IMG/VR virus record: IMGVR_UViG_3300046740_000696
Coordinates: 1 to 39,439 of that record
Length of the DNA stretch: 39,439 nt
From: a virus
Reading direction: 5' to 3' (one strand)
Shown here piece after piece: positions 1-6,659 of this stretch. The notes under the pieces were generated by a model. The model did no database searches, was not told where the DNA came from, and saw only the letters and a list, made by a program, of their open reading frames with translations. Within the stretch, counting starts at the first letter, position 1. Each line of letters starts with the position of its first letter. The translations under genes were made by a program, and so were the position numbers.

Positions 1-131
1 GGGCGCATGCCCCGAGCTGTCGTCGTTTCGCCGTCGGTGCGCGCGTGCACGTAGCCGTTGCCGCGTTCCTCGGCGAAGATCTCGAGCACTTCGCGGGCTT
101 CGCTCTGGGGGATGGGGATGTGTACGGACAT
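1..131 (-). CDS. unknown small protein, truncated by the window edge
   Basis: An open frame begins with ATG at 131 and runs off the left edge; 43 codons are visible, starting MSVHIPIPQSEAREVLEIF. The start has the spacing seen at its neighbours: AGGA, then a few bases, then CCCCC directly before ATG. It is the last visible member of the minus-strand run of small genes that starts at 3990. The visible part is acidic and helix-like with no recognisable motif. Function unknown. Confidence 0.6.
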   Translation of the reverse strand, partial: MSVHIPIPQSEAREVLEIFAEERGNGYVHARTDGETTTARGMR

Positions 132-207
132 GGGGGTGTTCCTGGCTTGGGGTTGTCGTCGTCGTCGGTTCTAGCGAACGCGCGATCGCTCGCGCGCTCG
201 ATGGAAA

Positions 208-510
208 CTACGGCTTCTTCGGCGCGAAGCGGCGTTCGGCGTCGTCGAGCGTCTCGACGATGTCGTTGGTGTTCGGCTCGGTGAACAGCCCCCAGCCGCC
301 GTCGGGGTAGCGAACGACGATGATCGCCGCACCACCGTGCACCACGTAGCCTTCGATCCGTCGGGGCCCGGGCGAGCGGCTACCCTTGGGGAGATCGCGC
401 GCCCACTGCATCGCCGCGTTGTGCTTGTCGAGCCAATCCTCGAGCTTCTCGTCCGCGGCGTGCTTGCCAGCATCGCCACGGGTTTCGTTCTTCGCTTCGT
501 TCGTCGTCAT
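208..510 (-). CDS. unknown 100-aa protein
   Basis: The product is hydrophilic and charged at the N-terminus (many K, E and D), followed by a compact segment around residues 55-80 that reads as beta strands (GYVVHGGAAIIVVRYPDGGW) and an acidic, lysine-ended tail. AAGGACAACGACCCG lies just before the ATG, matching the AGGA-N-CCC-ATG start pattern of this cluster. No family recognised. It sits in the same minus-strand cluster as the genes at 536-2051, probably early or accessory functions. Confidence 0.7.
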   Translation of the reverse strand: MTTNEAKNETRGDAGKHAADEKLEDWLDKHNAAMQWARDLPKGSRSPGPRRIEGYVVHGGAAIIVVRYPDGGWGLFTEPNTNDIVETLDDAERRFAPKKP

Positions 511-535
511 CGGGTCGTTGTCCTTGTTGGGGTTG

Positions 536-862
536 CTACCAGGTTCCCGTGAGCGCCACGGCCATCCGAGCGCGCTCGACGTTGTAGGGGTTGATCGCAG
601 CGAGCGGCGTGTCGGCGAACATCGCCGCGACGGGCGCGGTTTCGCCGCAGAACAGCGCGGCGCACTTGGTCACGGTCGCCCGGAGCTTGTCGCGCGTCTT
701 GAGCCAATCGTGCGGCATTTCGCCGTCCGGGATGGCCCCCCGAACGTCACCGGGCTTGTACGCGAGATCGTGAAACTCCGTCTCGAACACGCGCAGCGCG
801 AGCAACGCGTTGCGCAGGTTCGCGAGCTTGCGATGCTGAGTAGCCGTCACGCGGGCACCCAT
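536..862 (-). CDS. unknown 108-aa protein
   Basis: I place the start at the ATG at 862 (MGARVTATQHRKLANLRN) because GAAAGG lies just upstream and the frame overlaps the end of the preceding gene by 16 bases, as translational coupling would need. An upstream in-frame start would overlap that gene much further. The protein is mainly helical, with a Trp-Leu-Lys-Thr-Arg centre and alanine-rich helices near the end. No motif identified. Function unknown. Confidence 0.7.
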   Translation of the reverse strand: MGARVTATQHRKLANLRNALLALRVFETEFHDLAYKPGDVRGAIPDGEMPHDWLKTRDKLRATVTKCAALFCGETAPVAAMFADTPLAAINPYNVERARMAVALTGTW

Positions 863-1245
863 CCTTTCGACTTGAGAAGCTTCTCCCAACGCCCGTGCAG
901 CCAACGAAGCTCGATACCGCGACGGACCTTGGGAGGTTCGACGTTTGCCTTAGCAACGTGCGTCGGCAGCGTCGCGCCGCGATCGACGAGCTCAACGTGC
1001 AGGTAGTCTCCGTTACCCGAGCGATGATTCGGCAGGCGATAGCGTCCGTTCCCGCGCGGCTCGCATGGCTCGCCACTCTCGAGGCCATAGGCGTTAAACG
1101 AGCGCTCGTCGAGCGAGACGGGGTAATAGATCCACTCCTGGATCGGCTCGCTGTAATGCGTGTCGTGCAGCTGCACGAACACACGATGCTTGTCGTGCAG
1201 GCCCGAACGAACAACGAGCTTGTACGTGTGAGCGGCATGGCTCAC
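847..1245 (-). CDS. unknown 132-aa protein
   Basis: The protein is rich in His, Arg and aromatic residues (for example HDTHYSEPIQEWIYYPVSLD) and looks like a small mixed alpha/beta fold. Its ATG overlaps the stop of the gene at 1242 (ATGA), and its own end overlaps the next gene, so the three are co-translated. No catalytic motif or membrane segment is visible. Function unknown. Confidence 0.72.
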   Translation of the reverse strand: MSHAAHTYKLVVRSGLHDKHRVFVQLHDTHYSEPIQEWIYYPVSLDERSFNAYGLESGEPCEPRGNGRYRLPNHRSGNGDYLHVELVDRGATLPTHVAKANVEPPKVRRGIELRWLHGRWEKLLKSKGWVPA

Positions 1246-1487
1246 GACAGCACCGCGATTCCGAGCGAGTCGAGGGTTGCCGTCGGGGCGAAATCGCCCG
1301 TGCTGATCTCCGGGTCGTACAAGCGCTCGGTGAGCAGCACGTGATCACAAGCGCGCCGGATCGCACCCGAGCATGACTCTGCGACCACGGCGAAATCGTC
1401 GCGCTTGCTGATGCGGCGTTTCCCGAGGCCGCTCTGAACGCGGTAGTACACCGTGACGCGGTACATCGATCCGGTGTGGTTGGTCAT
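1242..1487 (-). CDS. unknown 81-aa protein
   Basis: A well-spaced ribosome site (AAAGGACAAACCCCC-ATG) precedes this gene. The product is basic at its N-terminus (YRVTVYYRVQSGLGKRRISKR) and acidic at its C-terminus. The alternating hydrophobic pattern at residues 8-16 suggests a beta strand. It is coupled by ATGA to the 847-1245 gene. No family recognised. Confidence 0.7.
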   Translation of the reverse strand: MTNHTGSMYRVTVYYRVQSGLGKRRISKRDDFAVVAESCSGAIRRACDHVLLTERLYDPEISTGDFAPTATLDSLGIAVLS

Positions 1488-1543
1488 GGGGGTTTGTCCT
1501 TTGGGGTGTTGCGTGTCGCGTTCGAGCTATCGGCAAGCACGCA

Positions 1544-1557
1544 CGAGCCGCGGCTCG
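1544..1557. repeat. perfect 14-bp palindrome between two genes
   Basis: CGAGCCGCGGCTCG is a perfect inverted repeat in the 91-base gap between the genes at 1579-1851 and 1242-1487. It could be an RNA hairpin or a binding site. No U-run follows, so an intrinsic terminator is not supported. Confidence 0.4.
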
Positions 1558-1578
1558 CGTTGCTTACGGACGTTCGAA

Positions 1579-1851
1579 CTAACTGGTGATCTCTACGCGA
1601 TGGGTCCATCCCGCCTGTTTGATCTCCTCGCGCTTTCGCGCGGCGTAGCGCTCAGCTTCTTCGCGGTTCATGCACTGCGACGTGAACACCGGCGATAGCG
1701 CGCCCCGGACAAAAATATGTACGCGAAACCCACGGTCGCGCTCGACGAGAAACGCGACGATGTCTCCAGCGAGGCGATCAGTGCGCCCACAGGCGTGCCC
1801 CTTGCGCTCGATCTGATCCGTCGCTTCGCGGCGACATGCTAGGCACACCAT
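1579..1851 (-). CDS. unknown 90-aa protein with N-terminal Cys pair
   Basis: The start chosen is the ATG at 1851, two bases after the stop of the preceding gene; the longer in-frame ORF would overlap that gene completely. The product begins MVCLACRREATDQIERKGHAC, with a CxxC pair and a further Cys that could hold a metal. It continues with a beta-like core (VAFLVERDRGFRVHIFVRG) and a charged helix ending in KREEIKQAGW. Function unknown. Confidence 0.65.
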   Translation of the reverse strand: MVCLACRREATDQIERKGHACGRTDRLAGDIVAFLVERDRGFRVHIFVRGALSPVFTSQCMNREEAERYAARKREEIKQAGWTHRVEITS

Positions 1852-1853
1852 GG

Positions 1854-2051
1854 CTAGTCGATCTCCGGGGCGATGAAGCGAACCTGAAACGGCGCGCCGT
1901 GCGGAAGCATCTCGCGAGCGCGCTCGCACGCCGCAAGCTCGGTCGGGAAGTTGCCGCGGGTTTGAGACACCCACTCCGCGGGCAACACGTTCCATTCGTT
2001 CGTAAACTCGGGAACGGTGCGGAAGAGCACGAGCGTGTAATAGCCTTCCAT
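1854..2051 (-). CDS. unknown 65-aa protein
   Basis: The ATG follows GGAGTAACCCC, a good ribosome site, and lies four bases after the end of the large 2056-3990 gene, so the two are probably one transcript. The product (MEGYYTLVLFRTVPEFTNEW at the start) is a short alpha/beta protein with an ERAREMLPHG helix. No family recognised. Confidence 0.68.
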   Translation of the reverse strand: MEGYYTLVLFRTVPEFTNEWNVLPAEWVSQTRGNFPTELAACERAREMLPHGAPFQVRFIAPEID

Positions 2052-2055
2052 GGGG

Positions 2056-3990
2056 TTACTCCATTTCCAGCATCGCCGCGCGCAGCGAGAGATCGTCGGT
2101 GAGCGGCGTCAGGACGCCGCGCAGCCGTGCGATCTCGGCCTTCGCGCCGACTACCGCCTCGGTGCCGTACGCCGTCTCGTAACCCGCCACGCGTCCCATG
2201 ACCGTTGCAAGATCTTCGAGGAGGCCAGCCGCGACGGTAGGGCTCACCGTCGCGCGCGCCGCGGCGAGATCACACTCGGCCTTGATCGCGTCTTCCGTGC
2301 GCGGCGCAGCGCCCCCGTGGCGCATCTTGCGGCGCTCGTCTTCATCGACGATCCGCTTGGTGGTGTTCACCCGAGCGCGCTCCTTCGCAAGCTCGGTGGC
2401 CTCGTCGAGATCCTTGGCGATCTTCGCAACCTCGGCAGACAGGCCACGCGACATCGAGCGGAACAGGTCGGGCCCCGTGGTCACAGCGATCGTGTCGAAG
2501 TCTCCCCACAGCGGCTCGATCGCTTCGACGAGCGCGCGGACGGCAACGGCCTCGCCACCCGGGACGTACCAGTGTGGGCCACGCTTGACGCCGTAGTGCT
2601 CGCGCTTGATGACGCGCTGTAGCCACGCGGTCAGGTCCTCCGACTTGAGCCGCTCCGTCGCGATGGCCGTCGCGTAGTGGCTGCGAATCTGCGACGCGAG
2701 CGCCGTGTCACCGTCGAAAGCGAGCGTCGAGTCTTCCCGCAGGTCAACTACGAGCGCGATGCGTCCATACTCATCGCCAGCCGTGGCGTTCTTGCCGTTC
2801 GTCGTAGTCGTACCGACTTGCCAGCGCGCCTTGATTCCCGACGGGCAAGAAGTCTGCGGCAAACGCTTGGTGTGCCACGCCATGCCGCGGACCGAGTCCA
2901 CCGCGCGACCGGCGTGCGCCACAGCGCTCGGAGACTTCGGCTCGATGCTCGAACGGTTGATCGCCGCAAGTGCGTCGGACACTTTCCCGAGGGCCGTGTG
3001 GCCCCCACCGATCCATCCGATCTGCAACGGGCCACCCGCAGCGACCGAGCCGGCGATCAGCTCGCGTGAGTTGATCAGGCCTCGGACGTTGCGCGCGGCG
3101 TCGCTGTCGAGCGTGCGATTGATCGTGCCGTCACCGACACGCAACGCCGCTTGACGCTGCGCGCGCGGCATGTCGAACACCGAGCGACCGTCACGGGTGT
3201 TGTCGTGCGTGATGCCGGTGCTCGTCGAAGCGTTCGGAGCGCTCGGGGCAACCGTCACGCGCTCGACGGGCGCGACGGGCGCGCGGCTCGTCTCGACGAT
3301 GGTCCCGAGCGCCGTCTCGACCGTCTCACGCTCGGCGCGTGCCGGAACGTTCACCGGCGCTGCCTCGATCGAACAGATGCAGTAGGTCGCAGTGCCGTGC
3401 ACGATGCCCGTGATGCGCACGAGGTTAGGCACACTGGAACCGTTGCGGCGCACATCGAGGATGTCACCGACGCGCACGAAGTCTCGACCGGAGGGAACGC
3501 TCGCACCCCACTGCCCGGTGTGGGGGCCGCTCTTGATGCGGCTGTAGCTCGCGAGCCGCGGGGCCGTCGCTGCGCGGTTGAGTGCGTCGATAGCGGGCGA
3601 CAACACCGCGTCAATAGCGGGCGTCGCAACGGGCGCCACGGGGGCCACGGGGGCCACGGGGGCCACGGGGGCCACGGAACGCGCCGCTGCAAGCTTGGCG
3701 TCCTCGACACGGATGGCTGCGAGCTTGATGTCCTTCGCGGCACGCACCGCGGCCTTGCCGTGGCCTTCGGGCTGCGTGCGGAGGGTTTCCACGATTGCAC
3801 AGAGCGCCGCGAACGCGAGGCCCGGGGGGACCGGGATGATCGCGTTGATCGCGGCAATCGCCGTCAGGGCCCACAGGGGCAGTTCGGGCGCGTCGGGCGC
3901 CTTGGAGGGCAGGGGATCCATTTCGAGCAGAGCAAAGCGCTCTGCGGAGTCGGTGGAGTCGGTGGCCTCGGGGGTGATCTCTGCGGTCAT
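2056..3990 (-). CDS. large unknown phage protein with VAP repeats (644 aa)
   Basis: The visible parts are an acidic N-terminus (about residues 1-30), a hydrophobic stretch near 40-70 that may be membrane-associated, a (VAP)n linker encoded by a 9-bp tandem repeat, and a compact C-terminal region containing WLQRVIKREHYGVKRGPHWY, then VPGG and a long charged helix. I see no P-loop or polymerase motif. I chose ATG 3990 because GAGGACACCCCC precedes it, the pattern of its neighbours; ATG 4017 (with AAGGA) is an alternative that adds nine residues. It is the first gene leftward from the control region, so it is probably expressed early. Function unknown. Confidence 0.72.
   Translation of the reverse strand: MTAEITPEATDSTDSAERFALLEMDPLPSKAPDAPELPLWALTAIAAINAIIPVPPGLAFAALCAIVETLRTQPEGHGKAAVRAAKDIKLAAIRVEDAKLAAARSVAPVAPVAPVAPVAPVATPAIDAVLSPAIDALNRAATAPRLASYSRIKSGPHTGQWGASVPSGRDFVRVGDILDVRRNGSSVPNLVRITGIVHGTATYCICSIEAAPVNVPARAERETVETALGTIVETSRAPVAPVERVTVAPSAPNASTSTGITHDNTRDGRSVFDMPRAQRQAALRVGDGTINRTLDSDAARNVRGLINSRELIAGSVAAGGPLQIGWIGGGHTALGKVSDALAAINRSSIEPKSPSAVAHAGRAVDSVRGMAWHTKRLPQTSCPSGIKARWQVGTTTTNGKNATAGDEYGRIALVVDLREDSTLAFDGDTALASQIRSHYATAIATERLKSEDLTAWLQRVIKREHYGVKRGPHWYVPGGEAVAVRALVEAIEPLWGDFDTIAVTTGPDLFRSMSRGLSAEVAKIAKDLDEATELAKERARVNTTKRIVDEDERRKMRHGGAAPRTEDAIKAECDLAAARATVSPTVAAGLLEDLATVMGRVAGYETAYGTEAVVGAKAEIARLRGVLTPLTDDLSLRAAMLEME
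3631..3675. repeat. 9-bp tandem repeat inside a coding region
   Basis: Five units of GGGGGCCAC (the first with one change) lie head to tail and encode repeated Val-Ala-Pro on the minus strand. The repeat stays in frame, so slippage would change linker length by three residues without breaking the protein. Confidence 0.9.
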
Positions 3991-4202
3991 GGGGGTGTCC
4001 TCGGGGGTGGGGGGCATGTCGGCTGTCCTTGCGGCGTCTTTCCCGCCGCGCCGTTCGAACAATCGGTAACCACCTTATCCAATCCATGGACCTACCCTCT
4101 ATCCAAGTAGTTTCGCATAGTTAGCTGGTTTTGCCCGGTTGGATATGGTGAAGACCTGACACTTTCTGTTTAACACCTGACGGTTTTACAGCGCAAACAG
4201 AT

Positions 4203-4260
4203 TCGGATGGAATCGGATAACCCATTGAATTTTAAGCCCAAAACATCCGAATCCATCCGA
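4203..4260. promoter_or_regulatory. operator: inverted pair of double TCGGAT sites
   Basis: TCGGATGGAATCGGAT (4203-4218) and ATCCGAATCCATCCGA (4245-4260) are inverted copies with one mismatch. Each arm holds two TCGGAT boxes 10 bp apart, one helical turn. The box is the same as in the palindrome at 4337. Ribbon-helix-helix repressors commonly bind tandem or inverted short boxes at such spacing, so this is a likely site for the protein encoded at 4368. Confidence 0.6.
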
Positions 4261-4282
4261 GTTAACCAGGATCTACCACTTG

Positions 4283-4298
4283 GTTTGACAGGTCAAAC
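4283..4298. promoter_or_regulatory. GTTTGAC/GTCAAAC inverted repeat
   Basis: Two 7-bp arms with a 2-bp centre form a compact dyad. It contains a TTGACA-like hexamer that could act as a -35 for the gene at 4368, in which case the dyad would be a second operator for an unknown regulator. This is only a sequence pattern. Confidence 0.4.
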
Positions 4299-4336
4299 GG
4301 GCCGTGGGATCGTGCGGACGCGTCGAGATCTCGCGA

Positions 4337-4354
4337 TTCGGATGATCATCCGAA
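4337..4354. promoter_or_regulatory. operator: perfect 18-bp palindrome
   Basis: TTCGGATGATCATCCGAA is perfectly palindromic and ends 13 bases before the ATG of the ribbon-helix-helix gene, just ahead of its AAGG ribosome site. It carries two inverted copies of the TCGGAT box found four more times upstream. Binding here would block transcription or translation start, which is the expected design for autorepression. Confidence 0.68.
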
Positions 4355-4367
4355 AAAAGGCCTTGAC

Positions 4368-4664
4368 ATGTCCGATTACATTGGGATGCGACTCGCGCCG
4401 GAACTACGCCTCCAAGTCGAAGCGATTTGCCAGCAAACCGGAACGACGATCTCCGATTTCATCCGAGCGGCGATCTTCGAAAAGCTGTCGAACACCGGCG
4501 CGATCGACGTGAACGGCGCCTACGCCGCGGCACGTTCGCTCGTGATGCCGATCGTGCGCGCGATCTTTCTCGAGGCGTCGCACATGATCCCGGCAACGTA
4601 CGAGGAAGCGATCCAACGCTTCGGCGTCGCCGCGCCGTTGATCGCCGGCTTCGAAGATCGCTAG
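4368..4664 (+). CDS. ribbon-helix-helix repressor, probably autoregulated
   Basis: The first 45 residues match the Arc/MetJ ribbon-helix-helix plan: a short beta strand (YIGMRLAPE), a helix (LRLQVEAICQQTG), a turn, then TISDFIRAAIFEKL. These proteins dimerise through the strand, which contacts DNA bases. The remaining 50 residues form a helical tail (VMPIVRAIFLEASHM) that may add dimer contacts. The length of 98 aa suits a phage regulator. AAAAAAGG gives a ribosome site 7 bases before ATG. A perfect palindrome and further TCGGAT boxes upstream make it the likely regulator of the 3991-4367 control region. The exact genes it controls are inferred. Confidence 0.75.
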   Translation: MSDYIGMRLAPELRLQVEAICQQTGTTISDFIRAAIFEKLSNTGAIDVNGAYAAARSLVMPIVRAIFLEASHMIPATYEEAIQRFGVAAPLIAGFEDR

Positions 4665-4665
4665 C

Positions 4666-4688
4666 CTGTCAGATCGTCGACGTAGACT
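4666..4688 (+). promoter_or_regulatory. class A promoter, leaderless start at 4695
   Basis: CTGTCAGATCGTCGACG followed by TAGACT begins one base after the repressor's stop codon. Six bases separate the hexamer from ATG, so transcription should start at or next to the start codon. Confidence 0.75.
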
Positions 4689-4694
4689 CGTCGC

Positions 4695-5048
4695 ATGATC
4701 GCAGCCGTTCAGACCAACCGCGGGCTCTGCATCGTTCAGTGGACGGGCCGCGGCGCCGGATTCATCCCCAGCGTCGAGACGCGTACGTACTGCAAGCTCT
4801 CCGTGCCCTCGAGCGACAACGGGGTTTGGCAGCTGCACGACAGTGGGGCTACGTGCGAAGTCTGCAAAGCCGAGCTTGCTCGAGTTTCGCCGCCCCCGAC
4901 GTTTCCGTTGATGATTGCGCCGCCACTGTCGAAGTACGACGAAGAGCTCGCGGCGATCAAGCTCGAGTTTGCGACGCTGCGCGCGCAGATCGACGATCTC
5001 AAGTCGCAGGTACGCAGCTTGACCAATCCTGATCGAGCCTACGAATGA
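4695..5048 (+). CDS. unknown 117-aa protein with a coiled-coil C-terminus
   Basis: The N-terminal 60 residues look like a small beta-rich domain (GLCIVQWTGRGAGFIPSVE) with Cys34 and a CEVC pair near residue 54 that could bind a metal. After a proline-rich linker (SPPPTFP), the last 40 residues (YDEELAAIKLEFATLRAQID) have a heptad pattern typical of a coiled coil. No ribosome site is needed if the mRNA is leaderless from the class A promoter. Its stop overlaps the next start. Function unknown. Confidence 0.72.
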   Translation: MIAAVQTNRGLCIVQWTGRGAGFIPSVETRTYCKLSVPSSDNGVWQLHDSGATCEVCKAELARVSPPPTFPLMIAPPLSKYDEELAAIKLEFATLRAQIDDLKSQVRSLTNPDRAYE

Positions 5049-5263
5049 GCCATCGCAGCCGATACAAAGGCTCTCGGCTCTATCGGCGCCCGCTCGACTA
5101 CGCGAAGCCCGAGACCGTCGAGCAGCTGATCGCGCGCGGCTTGCGCACCGGCGCGATCGAGCGCTGCCCGCACTGCATGCAGTCCAAGATCCGTTGCAGG
5201 GCCAACGGATGCGGACAGCGGCATCTACGTGTGCGCATCACCGGTGCAGGCACAAGCGCTTAG
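5045..5263 (+). CDS. small zinc-ribbon-like protein (72 aa)
   Basis: Four cysteines in CPHC and CRANGC, around residues 40-56, with neighbouring basic residues (QSKIRCR) suggest a zinc-binding knuckle and nucleic-acid contact. The ATG overlaps the preceding stop (ATGA). The last four bases overlap the end of the converging gene at 5260. The N-terminus is also basic (SHRSRYKGSRLYRRP). No family name can be given. Confidence 0.7.
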   Translation: MSHRSRYKGSRLYRRPLDYAKPETVEQLIARGLRTGAIERCPHCMQSKIRCRANGCGQRHLRVRITGAGTSA

Positions 5264-5721
5264 GCGAAGCTCTTCGCTTCGGGCACCGTGATATCGAGCA
5301 TGATCACCGACGCCGTGCCGAGCGCCGTCGTCTTCTGTCCGTTGATCACCGGATTGCCGGCGGAGACGTCCGCGTCGACGGTCCAGCCGATCGAATCGGT
5401 GCCGCTCACCGGTGACAGCTTCATGCGCGCCGTCGGTAGCAGGTTGTTCCCCGCGATCGCCGGCTGCGCGCCGATGTAGTCGCTGCACCACAGCGCGCGC
5501 GCCTTGGCTTGCGTCTGCGCGCCGGCCGCGAACGTGCCGTAGCCGTCGGAGATGACCTTGGCGAGCTTCTTGAGCGGCCCCTGCGAGCTGTCGGTCAAGA
5601 GATCCGGCGTTGCTGCGCCGGTGCTCGTGATCGAGAACGTGGAGCCGCCGCCGCCGGTGAAGTCGATCCGGTAGCGCAGGTGGGTCGGCGAGGCCTCGAC
5701 GAGTGTAACGGTGGTACCCAT
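5260..5721 (-). CDS. tandem paralog 3 of 3, unknown (153 aa)
   Basis: This is the last of three adjacent homologous genes. Shared blocks are LRYRI near residue 15, SITSTGAATPDLLTDSSQGP, then KKLAKV, SDGYG, a TQAKARALW segment, an IAGN-LPTA segment and VDADVSAGNPVI. The start is ATG 5721, two bases after the preceding stop, with GGAG in the end of that gene. No signal peptide or membrane span is seen; the pattern is of a small soluble beta-rich protein. It ends the operon that starts with nrdJ. Function unknown; a surface or virion role is only a guess. Confidence 0.75.
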   Translation of the reverse strand: MGTTVTLVEASPTHLRYRIDFTGGGGSTFSITSTGAATPDLLTDSSQGPLKKLAKVISDGYGTFAAGAQTQAKARALWCSDYIGAQPAIAGNNLLPTARMKLSPVSGTDSIGWTVDADVSAGNPVINGQKTTALGTASVIMLDITVPEAKSFA

Positions 5722-5723
5722 GA

Positions 5724-6164
5724 TCAGGCTCCGATCGGGCCGAGGACTTCGACGTCCATGTAGCACGTCCCCGCGACGGCCTGCGCGGTGATGTCGAGGG
5801 TGGGAACGCCGCCGCTAACGTTGGCGTCGACACGCCACGTCGGTCCGACGCCGCTGCGTGGGTTGAGCTTGATGACGGCCGTCGGTAGCTGGCTACCGGC
5901 GATCTCGACGGTCGACTGCGGGTTCGACAGCCAGAGCGCGCGGGCTTGCGCCTGCGTGAGCGCGCCGGCGGCGAGCAGCCCGTAGCCATCCGAAGGCGTC
6001 TTCGCGAGCTTCTTGATCGGACCCTGGATGGAATCCGTCAGAAGATCCGGCGTCGCCGCGCCCGAGCTCGTGATCGAAAGCGTCGTACCGGCGCCGCCGT
6101 CCTGCGTGAGCAGATACCGCAGACGGTTGTTTCCGGTGAAGACGAGAGCAGCTGTGACGGCCAT
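5724..6164 (-). CDS. tandem paralog 2 of 3, unknown (146 aa)
   Basis: It shares the core of its neighbours: LRYLLTQ-GG, SITSSGAATPDLLTDSIQGP, IKKLAKTPSDGYG, TQAQARALW and WRVDANVSGG. Compared with copy 3 it lost the Cys after ALW (WLS instead of WCS). The junction with copy 1 is the same as the junction with copy 3 (GATCGGAG-CTGATC-ATG), so the duplication unit probably included this joint. Function unknown. Confidence 0.75.
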   Translation of the reverse strand: MAVTAALVFTGNNRLRYLLTQDGGAGTTLSITSSGAATPDLLTDSIQGPIKKLAKTPSDGYGLLAAGALTQAQARALWLSNPQSTVEIAGSQLPTAVIKLNPRSGVGPTWRVDANVSGGVPTLDITAQAVAGTCYMDVEVLGPIGA

Positions 6165-6166
6165 GA

Positions 6167-6610
6167 TCAGACTCCGATCGTGCCGGGCACTTCGAGATCG
6201 AGGTAGGCGGTACCTCCACCGGTCACGGAAACCGTGATGACAGGGTTGTTGGCCGACACGTTCGCGTCGACGATCCACGATCCTGCGCCGGTGCGCGGCG
6301 TGATCTTGGCCTGCGCGAGCGGCACGAGCGGGTTGCCCGCGATCGCGGCCTGCGCGCCGGCGGCGTCCGAGCACCAAAGCGTGCGCGCCTTGGCCTGCGT
6401 CTGGACGCCTGCGGCGAACAGCCCGTAACCGTCGGCGACGACCTTGGAGATCTTCTTGATCGTCCCGTCGGTCGAACCGCAGTCGGTCAGCGTGTCGGGC
6501 GTTGTCGTCCCGACGGTTGTGATCGACACCGATTCGAGGGTCGTGCCCTCGGCGGTGATGAGGTATCGCAGGCGGTGCGCGCCGGCGGATGCGAGTGCTG
6601 CGAGTGCCAT
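6167..6610 (-). CDS. tandem paralog 1 of 3, unknown (147 aa)
   Basis: This is the first and most divergent copy. It keeps LRYLIT, SITTVGTTTPDTLTD, IKKISKVVADGYG, TQAKARTLWCSD and WIVDANVSANNPVI, but has an extra CGSTDG near residue 50. The start is ATG 6610 with GAGGAG eight bases before; the longer in-frame ORF lacks a site. It lies 49 bases after the glycosyltransferase at 6660, in the same transcript. Function unknown. Confidence 0.75.
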   Translation of the reverse strand: MALAALASAGAHRLRYLITAEGTTLESVSITTVGTTTPDTLTDCGSTDGTIKKISKVVADGYGLFAAGVQTQAKARTLWCSDAAGAQAAIAGNPLVPLAQAKITPRTGAGSWIVDANVSANNPVITVSVTGGGTAYLDLEVPGTIGV

Positions 6611-6659
6611 GCGTTGAGCTCCTCTTCGAAACCCAACGTACACGCGAATTCCCGTGCGA

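Larger units (their letters stand above)
3991..4367. promoter_or_regulatory. control region between diverging genes, possible origin
   Basis: This 377-bp gap is clearly AT-richer than the rest and separates the leftward 2056-3990 gene from the rightward repressor. It contains TATCCAA at 4076 and 4100 and its complement at 4139, ACCTGAC at 4154 and 4175 (exactly 21 bp apart), two multi-site operators with TCGGAT half-sites, and a GTTTGAC/GTCAAAC inverted repeat at 4283-4298. Spaced repeats in an AT-rich gap suit either a replication origin or a divergent promoter-operator region. I cannot place reliable -35/-10 pairs. Confidence 0.6.

Noticed and set aside
3631-3675. Tandem repeat considered as a CRISPR array
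   Set aside because: Units are 9 bp with no spacers and lie in frame inside a gene.
3151-4110. 319-codon plus-strand frame opposite the 644-aa gene
   Set aside because: Gly/His/Arg-rich shadow frame without a start site; the opposite strand has the coupled gene order.
4285-4290. TTGACA hexamer as a standard -35
   Set aside because: No convincing -10 at 16-18 bp could be placed, so it is reported only as part of an inverted repeat.
4207-4512. Open frame of 101 codons starting in the control region
   Set aside because: It overlaps the operators and the ribbon-helix-helix gene, has no ribosome site, and its sequence is not protein-like.
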